Of a DNA stretch of 64,000 bases, positions 24,401 to 39,609 are shown piece by piece. Under the pieces are notes generated by a model. It did no database searches, was not told the DNA's origin, and saw only the letters and a list, made by a program, of their open reading frames with translations. Every line of letters begins with the position of its first letter. Position 1 is the stretch's first letter. Source of the stretch: Zychaea mexicana (taxonomy: Eukaryota; Mucoromycota; Mucoromycetes; Mucorales; Lichtheimiaceae); contig NW_026516687.1 of NCBI RefSeq assembly GCF_025766255.1, positions 62,001 to 126,000 on the forward strand. The letters are read 5' to 3'. Made by a program: the position numbers and the translations under genes.

Positions 24401-25577
24401 GTACAAAGAACGGCGCTGTTATGGTTGTAATTGAATTGGGCGAATTTCTTCTCGATAATGACAATGGATGATGACGCAGAGAATTCCAGTAAAGCTTCCA
24501 CGAGCTGGTTCGTGTGAGCTATGAGCGAGTTTCGAATTACCTATGTTTTGACATGTATATATCAGCATCATCCGTCATCAGCATTTTATGCAGGGCCACA
24601 CGCAGCACCAAGCCAGGGGGTGGTGGAAAGAAAGAGATAGAGAAGATAGCTAGTCAATACTAATGGATTTTGCCTTTCACGACAACAAACATTCCAACTT
24701 TTTTTCTGCCCGCATGTAATGTAATGTAACTTTTTTTTTCAACAGCGCCGACCTTGCATCTTCAAACCATACCTGGCGACGTTTTCCAAAGCTCTTGTTC
24801 ACATTGTTGTTGCTTTTTTCACTATTGTTTTGGTGGTGATTTTCTTGTTGTCGTGGTTGTGATAGCAGATTCTCAACGAGCGCTACTTGCTCAGTAATAG
24901 AACTTGATTCTTGGTGAATTCTCTGAGCCATCGCATACGTCTTGGCCACTTTATCCCTGAAATTAATTGGTGCTGTTGCCATCATGGTACTTTTAGTGCT
25001 GCTACTACTGTTAGCTGCTGTCACCTCCAATAAGCGAAATGCTGTTGACTTTAATTGTTGTCGCCTTTTTGTATCTGATGCTTTTGTTGCTGCTGACGAT
25101 GCTGACTTATTTTTGCTGACGAACGAGTTCGTCATCTCTTGTGCATGCTCTCGTAAAGCATCTGTTAAATATTGTATGATACGAGACAAGAGCGCTGAGC
25201 CGTGCGTGATGGATTTCATGTGCGAAGCGACTCGAGGCGAATTATAGGAAAGTCCTTGATGCAAGACAGCGAGGCAGCCCATCAGAATGGTCGTTACGGT
25301 GTCTTCCAACGTTGTCCACAGTTTTGCACGCGTCTATTATTGTTTTGTTTGTTGTTCGTCAACAAATCTATTCTACAGTTATATTGGTGCCCCTCTAGTG
25401 TAATATATTGCGTACCTCACTTTTGCTATTCCAGTGACTTGACGGATCAATTAATCTGAATTTAGACAAAACAGATCGCACGTTTAAATCGCGGCTGTGC
25501 TGATAATAATAGCTGCTACTGTTATTCAATCCGTTATTCGTCGTTGTCATACTACTAGCAGTCGCTGTTGTCATCAT
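18485..25577 (-). CDS. large Ras guanine-nucleotide exchange factor (RasGEF_N + CDC25-type RasGEF)
   Basis: Activator of a Ras/Rap-type GTPase. Fifteen exons on the minus strand: 25577-25416, 25333-24773, 24540-24252, 24031-23890, 23802-23765, 23474-22759, 22713-22657, 22537-21135, 21016-20875, 20805-20736, 20622-20410, 20338-20188, 20060-19901, 19739-19227 and 19129-18485. All phases agree, 1753 aa. Residues 1-340 are mostly helical (RAKLWTTLEDTVTTILMGC, NSLIAHTNQLVEALLEF). A disordered Gln/Ser/Asn region of about 850 residues follows. RasGEF_N occupies about 1235-1368 (ETAQDLDYVDTYILNHTAF, VLNVISRWVKLQYQDF). The catalytic RasGEF domain is at about 1484-1753 (ARDVARYLTLADFYTLKCI, LEWNNFHTSMVITMAL). 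The catalytic domain ends the protein. The 38-base exon 5 needs a GC donor, and the 57-base exon 7 has a weak donor (GTCGAT). The two ends could be separate genes, but continuous phase across all joins supports one. Confidence 0.82.
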
Positions 25578-28500
25578 GATCTTCGTCGTCTTCTTCTTCT
25601 TCTTCGTCGTCGTTTAATGCAAATTAAAATATATTGCAAGTAGTACAATAGTCGACATATGGAGAAAAAGAGAGTGAGCGTGTAATAGCAACGATAATCG
25701 TATTACTACTGCTATTAATGGCGAAAGAAAAAGAGGTGGAAAAGAAGAATGAGAGAGAAAATCAAAAGGAGTAACAAAATTATGAGGGGAGGAGAGGTGG
25801 GGGGTGTGTGGAGGATGAGGATGAGGATGAATAAAACCTTCGCCTTGGCAAGCTACTGTTGCTGCTTGTTTGTAAAGAAAGACATTTGAGCGGATGATTG
25901 CCCTCCCTTTTTTTGTTATGCGTGTCTCATTAATGAGTAACTTCGTTTCGTAGTGCGTATTTTGTGTTTCCAATATGCTTTTTTGTTTAGTTGACAGATG
26001 GCAACGACATTATCGCATACGAAGTAGTGTTATCCAGGGGCTAGCATGTGCAACACACACAATCACACGCACCATTTTGATGCTCACGCGCTCTCTTACA
26101 TGGAAAAACAGCTAACCTCCCCACAGCTCTCCGTAAAGAGAGAGAGATCGCTGTGCGTATGATACCACTTCTTTTAAATATATAGCGTTAAGGCTAAATT
26201 TAATTTCTTTGAGAGAACCTCGAACATAAGCCACAGATGTTGTGCTACACCCTTCGGTAAAGTTGAACATGAAGCTTATCATGAAAGCGCAAGTATAGAC
26301 TCATGATCGTCACAGAAGATGTTATAAAAAGATTTCTGCTGTGATTATTTACTAGTTTACGATCGGTCAACAAGCCTGGGAAAAATCGTTTCACATTTGA
26401 AACGATAGGCTCCCCAGATGATGGGCAAAGACCTCAAAATGTAGACGAATGGCTGGCTAAGGGCTTGGAGTAAACAGGAGATTCATGAGCTATTCACTGA
26501 AGCTCATCATGATGACGATCGTCATTATCAAAGAATATTAGCTGAAGATGCTGCATATATGATACAACACTGATAATGGCTGTATGAATGAAATGGAAAA
26601 TGAGGATGGGATGCTGCCGATGTGCCGGAGCCTCCACCTGTATTGATGGTCAAGAGTATCGTAGAATTGTAAAATATTATTTAGAGTTCTGAAAATATAT
26701 GGATGATCCGTGACATCCTTGACTAAATAGTCATCTTCAAAGCTCTGCACACTAAAAAGATAGCCAGAAAATTCTCTTCTTATGAGCCTTACCAAGTCGT
26801 ACCTTTTCAATCCATGTCAAGCGCGTAGTATACCTTGCCTCACTTGTGCTCTGCAATGGGTAGAAATTTCATCGCAGTAAGAAATGTCTAATTGAGTCAA
26901 CTATTTTTGACTGTTTCTTCGTACCTTTGGCCGTTATGCTTGATAGTAGAGCGCCTGTAAAGTATGAAAGGTACAAATATCATATCATATGTAATTGCAA
27001 GCTTAGCACCTCATCTGTCAATGCCTTTGTTCGTAGATTCTCCGATTAGACTTGCTTTTGGCACTTTAACAGTAAAATCGAAATCTCGTATCACAGAGAC
27101 AACAATATCATATGCAATTCTGAAAACTTACATAACCGTATCAAAATATATAGCTGCTACTTGATTCTAAACATTTGATATATGGTAATTGATGGTAAGC
27201 TGTAATAAAAGCATCAATATAAGGAGTAGATTCGAAAGCTAACTATGATATGTATACAAAGAAAAATTAAAGTTCGAGTAGTGAGAGAAAGAGGTCAGGT
27301 AAATAGTGATATATACATGGCGGTGCTGCGAAGCTACTGTAATTTCTGTGGTGGCTGCGACAGCACTTTCATGTTAATCGATACTATTGTAGTAGGGGCA
27401 GTAACGTCTCTAAGAGATATTCTGTCAATCGATGGCGTTGTAAAGTTTGTTGCTAATAAATCCTCACAGAAGTGAGTCATACAAGTGCTGTTATAGAATA
27501 TAGGCTGTTATTACAAGCGATTGTCAAGAACATGCATTGAATTCTGCGACATAATTGCCGCGCGCCCATTCTAGAAAGAAAATGAGTTAGTGGATGCAAT
27601 GAGTGTGAACCATAAGTTTCGAAATTACACGAACAAATCTAATACGAAGAGCGTGCTTAACACAGTCTCATAGTTCCAGAGCATAATGAAGATGGGGGTA
27701 GCTACGACAGAAAACGAAGTGATGATCTTTTTTATGAACTGTTTCCGCTTTAGTGAATGCCGGCATTTTACAAATCCTTCGCTTCGTTATGACCATTCTT
27801 TTTTAATAATTGAAGTAGACTCCTCGCTGTACATGCCGTAAGATAAGTCTTTACTACTATGCATTCGGTCAAAGCTCGATATCAAATTCAAGAAACTGTT
27901 TTTATGGTTGCTAGACTCTCGAGCTAGGTAGACAACTAGGATTATGGGATATTTTCAATACATCATACTGTTGAGGACCCATTTGATCTGTAGTTTACTG
28001 CTGCTCGCATTTTAGACTATTGGCATTATTGTTGCTAGATTGTAAGATACGTATACCTAAAGAGCAAAAAATATCGTAGCAAATTTTATAAGTGACCGTC
28101 ACTATTGTTATTTGGCATCGCCATCATGGAGTAGCCGTTAATTTGCCCACTCCATGGGTGGTAGTAGCTCAACATGGCCGTAGTCTACCGTAATTGAGCT
28201 TGTATTGATCTGTCTCTACTAATTTTCAAGTACGCAAATGTATATGCAGCTGCTGAATAAGAGCCCTCCTTTTCGACCGCCAGTCTTATGACTGACGAGG
28301 CAACATTGTGCAGCAATGATGGTGGTCAGTAGTACACATCAGTGTACTTGTTGTTCATATCATAATCATTTATCTTTTACAGTATCGTTATCCTCATAAA
28401 GCATATGCATGTGCATATACTAGCAGCAGCGAACCAGTTCAATGCCTTTAACTACGCTACTACATTCTTTCACTTAATGCACCATTGACGTATAAAGGCT

Positions 28501-28720
28501 TTTGTTACTTTTGCTCCATGAAATCACTCCAGTCCCTCGACTCATTGTAGAACAATGTAGAGCGCTGCGCAACAAGCCCTGTGGTTTGCTGGCAATTAAC
28601 TCCGCTCAACTTTTTCGTTGGTGCGTGGAGGGAGCCCAAAGCATATCCACACTTTAACCACTCGTCTCTTTTGACTTATAATTTTGCTTTTCTTTCTCAC
28701 GCATTTGAACAACAAAACGC
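25578..28720. other. 3.1-kb gene-free stretch
   Basis: AT-rich, with only short open frames. The first 400 bases include the presumed RasGEF promoter with GA-rich patches and an upstream in-frame stop before its ATG. Translations near 26.4-27.2 kb give protein-like scraps full of stops, perhaps an old transposon or decayed gene, but no family can be named. The final 150 bases should contain the PRP5 promoter. Confidence 0.45.
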
Positions 28721-33137
<4,417 letters not shown>

Positions 33138-33261
33138 AAAATTTGGCAACACACGTGCACTCTCTCTCCAACAGGTTTTTACTTCTTTTTACCCGACTCA
33201 ACACTTTAGAAGTATAGCTGAAAAGACATCATCTTACATATTTCTATTTTCTCTGCTTGCT

Positions 33262-33295
<34 letters not shown>

Positions 33296-34130
33296 CTCGC
33301 GTTTACATAACATACAATCACAACAAAGAATAATATACTTTTTCGAAAAGCACTCCATGTGTATATCATATTAGCCTCAAAGTTAATGTCTCTTTTTTTT
33401 TTCGCCATACTCATGTAGGGGTTATTGTCATCCTCAGTCGTACGGTTGTTTTAAACTTTTTTTTTCGGACGTCATGACAAAAAAAGTAAATGATAATGCG
33501 TACGTTGAGTCGTTTACAGTTAAAAGGGTCGCTGACGGGGGTAAGACATACAATGCGTACGAAAATAGGCCACTGTGTAATCATCATTGTACTACTGTAC
33601 TTGCACTATACGAGTGCACATGAACATGGCAGCATTGTAAGTGCTCATCTCTTGAAGTACATGTCAGCGTTAATCATGATGGACAGCAATCTTGTTAATA
33701 GCAGTAATTAAAAGGAGTGAAGAATGGAACGGCAGTTCCTACAATAACACAATAGGATGACAAGTGATGATGATAATGATGATGGTCTTCTCCTTTTAGG
33801 ACATAGTAGCTATTTTATCTTATGCAGAAAATAAAAAACAACAATATACATATGCATCTGATCCTGTTGCTACAGTACATAGAGCGGTTGATGATGCCTC
33901 GGAAGATGATGACAGAGATGTTATTTTGTAAGACAAGGACGAAAGGAAAGAAAAATAGATGACGATGTAGGTGGTGTTGATGATGGTAATGGTGGTGATG
34001 ATGTAGAAGATGAAGATAATGATGATGTTGGTTGGAGGTACGTGAGTGATATGAACTAAGAGAGGGAGAGAGGGTAGGTTAGGATGATGTACAAACACTA
34101 TGTAAATCAGTGGTGTTTTTGTTTTTCTTT
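33138..34130. other. convergent intergenic region
   Basis: One kb between the 3' ends of PRP5 (+) and the ASXH gene (-). It contains a TC microsatellite at about 33264-33292, A/T runs and a GAT-rich purine stretch at about 33960-34035. Only short frames with no recognisable product were seen. Confidence 0.6.
33264..33292. repeat. TC microsatellite
   Basis: Nearly pure TC run about 130 bases after the PRP5 stop codon, in its presumed 3' UTR or flank. Confidence 0.9.
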
Positions 34131-35845
34131 TTAGTTTTCGCCAAATCCATCTTTACGAATGTCAAATAAACGGCCCAGATCCTTTCCTCCTCGCAGCAGC
34201 CTGATGCTCTTGAATGCATTGCCGTTGGGTCGCTTATCCTTGCTGACCTTGCCATGTTGATCCAGTATCTTGGTTTCCAATGCAGTGGGCGTTTCAAAGT
34301 CTTCGAATATCTCATTGTCCAATTCAATCGAGATCCCTGTCGCCCCATCGGCCTTGACCACCTAGTTAAAAAACCCCCAATTACCAATCCATTCATTCTG
34401 AGTATCTAACCTTTTCGTCGTGGCAAAAAGTAACATCCTCTCAATTCTGCCCTAATTATTCGCCCCCTCCCCCTCCCCCCCCTGCATATATCGATAGAAA
34501 AATAACTTACTGTCATGGACTTGGATACGACCACTTTGCAAGCACTGAAATTCCGTTTGTATACGATTACATCACGTTCCCGTATCAAACCCTTTCGGCA
34601 CATATCTTTAAGTGTGATGTTTTTGGAGTCCCTGACATTATGTATATGAAAGATGGTTTAGCAATTTCTGCTCGTCCAATTTAAAAAGGACTCAAGCAAA
34701 GAGAGAGAGAGAGGGAGAGAAACCATCTTTTTTAAAGTTGTTCTTGCTTACTCACCCTGCAACATTATGCATCTTGTCTCTATCATTCAATTCCCCCCAA
34801 TATGTCTCAAAGGCTTCATCCTAACAATGTAGGCGGGTCAACAATGGCACTGACTGACTGACAGACACTGATAAGCCTTGTTCACCTTACCTTAAAGCTG
34901 TCACTGCTTGTAGTCGTAAGGGTAGTTTGCTGTTCTGGAGGCACGCAAGGCATGTTGGTACTACTATCATCCGTAGTCGATGACGATGTGGTTGTTGTGT
35001 AGGTGGTGGTGTTACTGCTGCTGCTGTTACTGCCAAGTTCGCCGTGGGCTAGCATGGTTTGCCAATCATCCAATGCGTTCCAAAAGATAGGGTTCTGGTC
35101 TTTGGAGAAAAATGCCTCAGTGATGGTTTTGTTGCTCTCGCTGTTGGTGTTGTTGTTGGTGGTGGTGGTGGTGGTGGTGGCATCCACAGTGGGCAATAGC
35201 CGTGCAAGTTCATCTTGTTCGTTTGAAGATAATAGTTGAAAGGCCGAAAATTCGAAAATGGACTATTCAAGACGTTTTTGTGTGGGTGGGTTAGTGAGTG
35301 AGTGACCCGGTTGACTTGTTCTTCTTCTTCAACACTGCCTGCTACTTTTCTTATGGCCATTAAAACCTTCCACCTTTTCCTCTGTCTGTGTGTGTGTGTG
35401 TGTGTATCTCTTCTTTCTGTTATCAAGATAATCGTACCTCAAGTGGTATGTTGGCTAACGGACTTGTAGGATCGCTGCATAGATATTCAACGGACCAAGG
35501 GTCATATCTAAACTTTTTGTAGGGCTGCTCAATAGACATAGGCGTAGGATGGTGGTGGTGTTGCTGGTGGCTATGTAAACTGTGCAGTTGTTGTTGTTGT
35601 TGTTGTTGGTGGTGCTGGTGGAGGCGGTGAGGGTCTTGTTGTTGCTGGTGTTGGTGCAGTGGGTGGTCGAGTGCCACTGCTGCTGCTGCTGCTGCTGCCG
35701 TTGCTGCTGGGTCGGGTGAACGAATCATGAGCTGACTGGTTTCCAATGCCATGTCTTCTTCGGTCTGAGTTCCTGGACTGTCGCTCTTGACATGAGGTGG
35801 TGGCGGCATAAAGACATTGTCGGGTGCTGGATCAAAGATTGTCAT
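34131..35845 (-). CDS. ASXH (DEUBAD) domain protein with RAMA-like C-terminus
   Basis: Predicted nuclear chromatin protein, a distant relative of Asx/ASXL, the partner of the BAP1-type H2A deubiquitinase. Five exons: 35845-35438, 35262-34891, 34820-34756, 34631-34511 and 34361-34131. Phases match, 398 aa. Residues 1-115 are disordered, with poly-Ala, poly-Gln and His runs. The ASXH region starts near 118: SDPTSPLANIPLE, then FSAFQLLSSNEQDELARLLP, then a Thr/Asn insert, then FFSKDQNPIFWNALDDWQTM, and ends near DEAFETYWGELNDRDK. This order (SPLANI, LLP-VD, FF...F-AL-W) is the ASX homology signature. From about 285 a second region reads ITLKDMCRKGLIRERDVIVY, KADGATGISIEL, FEDFETPTALETKIL and NGNAFKSIRLLRGGKDL. 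That resembles the RAMA fold (restriction-enzyme/adenine-methylase associated; also in human MPND). ASXH is fairly firm; RAMA is an inference from layout. Expression could be driven by the CT-rich leader at 35973-35992. Confidence 0.8.
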
Positions 35846-35972
35846 TGTTCATTAAAAGCAGAGGCGCGTTATTAAAGTTTTTCTTTTTTTGTTAGAAAAG
35901 CAGAGTCCAGAGTCCAAGGGAAAAGTAAAAAAAAAAGAAAAAGAGGGAGCAAAAAGAGAGAAAAAAAAACAG

Positions 35973-35992
35973 GAGAGAGAGAGAGAGAGAGA
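35973..35992 (-). promoter_or_regulatory. CT tract upstream of the ASXH gene
   Basis: A GA run on the plus strand within a longer purine-rich block (about 35925-36000). On the ASXH coding strand it is a pyrimidine tract 128-147 bases before the ATG. Confidence 0.55.
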
Positions 35993-36000
35993 GGGGAAAA

Positions 36001-37447
36001 GTAAAAGCTTAGAAGGGAACTGCAAATATAGACGCATTGAGGCCGCTTCTCTTTGGCTTTCTCTGCGTGTGGTGCGTGTTTATATTCATCACGAGACCCT
36101 TTCTTGCAAATAGGTAATCCCATCCCCCCACTCTCGCTTCTTTTCTAACACAGCGCAGCATGAATGATACCAGAAGACGGTGCCGATATGAACCCAACAA
36201 CAACAACAACAACAACGGAACCTCATCGCTTGCCAATCCTCGTTCTCTCTCCCCCCCCCAGGAAGGAAGGGTTCCTTTTGGGTGTGCGCTATTCTATGTG
36301 CGTTATTATGCACTGTATCTGTACACATACATACAATGCAGCATCATCGGGTCACCCTTTCTATGATATATCTTGTTCAATCATGTACTTTGCCCTGTTG
36401 GTGTGCTGCTCTCATCGTTATTGCACACGCAAGTCATCATCAATGGTGCGATTGCAAGTGTCGCCAGCGTTGCAAGAGCCAAGCAGTAAATGAAAAGCGC
36501 GCAAACATACCAAAAGAACAGGAGGTTTATTTCTGATCTACATGATACAGAATTTGGCTCGGAAAAAGGCAATGTCTCTTTTTCCTGCCGTGAGCTATCG
36601 CAGAAAAGCTGCTCTTCTTCTTGCTCATCTTCTATTGTGTCGCATGTTTTACGTCGTAGTGACAGCTTGGCATTATGCAAAGTACGCATCATACTCTTGC
36701 GGTGTCTCGTTCTGTTCATGTAGCGATAGTGTGTTTACAATCGCGATAAGAAGAACAGTTATGCAGCAGATGGGCGTTTATATATCCCGTTTACGCTGCC
36801 ACGACTCTATCACTTGCCATCTTTCAGTAAGGCTCTGTCTCTCTTTCTTCCTCACCCTTCCTCCCAGGATACAGCTTGGTAGTATATCAAACAGGGAAAA
36901 CAAGGAGCCAGAGATAGAGGGTTCTTTGACAAAAAAGAAGGAAAAGCAGTGCAAGTTCAAACGTAAATATTTATGCATGCCACCTAGATCCTTGATTTAT
37001 TAAAACTAATATTATCATCAAAACAAACAAGGTTCTGATGATTCTATCTACACAAAGCAAAGCCATCTTCATCATCATCAATATTATTATCATCAGCTTA
37101 GCCCAAAGATTGTGATGCACCCAGCAAGAGCCATGCGTCCTAACAACAGATGACGGGTGCTAGTTAGCGAAAAAAAAAATATGTCACGCGCTTTTGAACA
37201 TTTTTACTGCTAGAAGGATACTGCCCAGAATTTGTTCCTGTGCCATTTGAGCACAGCGATTCATCTCAGGGCAATTAGTAGGTTCGTACAGCGTCCATCG
37301 TGAAGGCTACTAGAGGAAGGGAACAAAAACAGAACTGACAACATTTGTGTTGCTTGATGTCCTGGCATTGCTGCGTGACGGGGCGGGCGCGAAAATATAA
37401 ATTCTGATCTGACTTGTTGTTGTATATCGCCATAAGCTTTTTAAAAG
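36001..37447. other. divergent intergenic region
   Basis: About 1.4 kb between the ASXH and RNase H2C starts. Open frames on both strands are short, Cys/Ser/His-rich and unlike known proteins. A CAA repeat at about 36195-36216 and an ATC-rich stretch near 37060-37100 are simple sequence. No RNA gene was recognised. Confidence 0.5.
37394..37401 (+). promoter_or_regulatory. candidate TATA element of RNase H2C gene
   Basis: ATATAAAT-like sequence about 50 bases before the ATG at 37448, in otherwise GC-rich local sequence. That would make the 5' UTR very short. Confidence 0.35.
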
Positions 37448-38020
37448 ATGTCTAATCAGGAACAGTCCACTACTACTGTACCCATTACCGCACACTTGTT
37501 TCCATTTACAAGTCCACTAGAAGGACCCGTCAACTCAAAAGACTTTTTTCAGTTCGCGCCGACAACATCGATCGCACATCAACACAATTCAATCGCAACT
37601 TATGAAACCATTGTCATGGGCCGGCGACTGATTGGATATGGCGTTGATTTACCAGAATCTTGTAAAGGTAACTAAATCTAGTCCTTTATTTTATTTAAAA
37701 AACTAAAACTACTGTGAGTAGGACATATTTGGCAACATGTACAAACACCCGAAAACCGTGACGAACATGAAGAAGAAGAAGAAGAAGAACAAAAACCACG
37801 TTTAATTAAAAAATCGGAACAGCCTGTATCTCGGTTTGTGTTGTGGAAAAAGGATACTGCACCAAACGATCAAGATGCACGGCTCAAGATGATTGAAGAC
37901 TGGCATACTGTCATGGATGCTGTAAGTTGTAACATGGTACTGATCAAGCTGTTTTGTTTGTTTTTGCTGACTCGTATTCCTTTATTCTTTTGTCAGGTCC
38001 ATGAACCGATACCATTGTAA
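37448..38020 (+). CDS. RNASEH2C: ribonuclease H2 subunit C
   Basis: Non-catalytic subunit of the heterotrimeric RNase H2, which removes ribonucleotides from DNA and RNA:DNA hybrids. Three exons, 37448-37667, 37722-37921 and 37997-38020, phases matched, 147 aa. Visible family features are the early strand (TAHLFPFTSPLEGPVNSKDF), then YETIVMGRRLIGYGVDLPES, which matches the conserved 'FRGRxLxGxxVxLP' segment, followed by GHIWQ. An acidic linker (poly-Glu) and a C-terminal helix (RLKMIEDWHTVMDAVHEPIP) complete it. The last exon is only 24 bases including the stop. Length is close to other H2C subunits. The annotation rests on the RRLIGYGVDLP block; the rest of the family is poorly conserved. Confidence 0.82.
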
Positions 38021-38449
38021 ATATTTGGAGAAAGCCACAAGATTCTGGGTGGATTGTTGAATTAGCCATGATCTAACGTTGTAGACATAAAGCATATTAA
38101 GAGTAATATATAATACCGTGAGGGAAAAGATCTCCCAAAGAATAAGTTGTTCGTGGTTAAAATGGTTGGTGGCAGGTGTATAGGAATACGCATGGAGTAA
38201 CTTTAATGTATACAGTTTGTGCATATTACAGTAAACATACTAGGAGTCAAAAGTAAAGCTTGTTGAACAATGAGTTTCTCTTTCACCATATGACTACAGC
38301 GGCATAGACCTGTTGGATGATTCGTCTACACCTATGTAACAAAAGCAGGCCAGTAGTGAGACAGACGGTTGGAAGTTCTGTGTAACCGAATGTGCATAAA
38401 CTTTCTTATCTTATGATAGCAACTTCTTTAACAATGGCATTCAGGTGGT
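38021..38449. other. 3' flank of RNase H2C
   Basis: AT-rich 430-base gap. No feature recognised. Confidence 0.5.
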
Positions 38450-38804
38450 GTGGGTGAGTGTGGAATCTCAACTGTTATGCAGATGACACTAGTTTACTTC
38501 TTCACTCTACTCATCCGTTCGCTTTGCGTTCACCTTATGATTCTTTGCCCCTCCCTAAATCACTTCAATTCTCTTGTCCCTTCAATGTCCACTGCCTTGG
38601 GTCTCGAGCCTTTCATGCTCCCACAATGCAACACCTGTAACTGCATATTTCAAACAGGGCTTAATTTATTTCGGATATGTACTCAACACCCCAATTGCCG
38701 AACAAGGCTTGATATCAACGATCCAGTTGTTTTACTTTTTGAATTTGCAATGCAATGACAACCAATATAGTAGTCGTATCGTGGGCCCTTATACAGAAAT
38801 GTAG
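38450..38804 (+). mobile_element. fragment of a non-LTR retrotransposon reverse transcriptase
   Basis: A plus-strand frame at about 38458-38520 reads WNLNCYADDTSLLLHS. That is the Y/F-ADD catalytic box of reverse transcriptase in the form usual for LINE elements (a hydrophobic run before it and TxxxLL after). A second frame (about 38650-38790) continues with QGLIYFGYVLNTPIAEQGLI, which resembles the 'YLGYxLxxx..Q...LI' segment after the palm. The pieces are out of frame and there are no ends, poly-A or ORF1, so this is an old scrap. It could be a chance match, because only about 15 residues carry the signal. Confidence 0.42.
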
Positions 38805-39609
38805 TTGATCGTTTTTAAATAAAAATCCTACTTCTATCTCGCTTTTATTAGTAGAATGGCTTTCTTAATGGAACCACGTGGGTCCACTCTCTAAATGTAT
38901 CCATCATTGTAACTGAGTTTCATAGGGGCGAGTACAAAAGCTTAGCGTTCATCGAACCATCATTGTTTACAGCCATTAGTGTGTGTACGCCTACTTTTTC
39001 AAACACTTAGTGTCACCTTACAATTCGGTGACGATCAATCGAAGAAATTCTCTGTCATACCCATTGATCGGACTGCAGGTAAATCACAGTGTGTTGTATG
39101 TAATAAGTAAACGAGAAGGCGTTCAATTTTGCTGCATTCTTATAGGTATGTCGCTCCTGATCCAGTAGAATATCTCTTTTAAATTGCTTGTGAACAGAGT
39201 ATGTACATTTATACATAAGCTACTGGTCATCACGCAGAGGGTAGTCAATGGATTCCAAGGTTAAGCCACATCGCATGGATCGAGTCCCGCCGTATACTAC
39301 TGTACTACGTTATATATCCCAAAGGAGAGCAGTTTTCCAAAGAGAAATACTTCAAACGTTACACACCTTCAAAAAAAAATATAAAAAGCCTACCCGCCCC
39401 TTCTTGCGTATCTTATAGCAGCAAGAGATTTGTCTGATGGCCAGCTGCCTTACCTAACAAGTGAAGCTATCAGAGAATCAACACCACCATTTTCCTTATT
39501 TTCAGCATACAGTTGTAACAGGCCTACAGGTAGGCAATTATTACTTTAAAAGTAAAAGCTACCAAGAACAAAGGAAAAAAGTAACACAGCATTCTTTATA
39601 AGAAACACC
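38805..39609. other. gap before the HET-like pseudogene
   Basis: 800 bases with no supported gene. It may hold 5' parts or flanking DNA of the broken HET-like gene. Confidence 0.4.
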
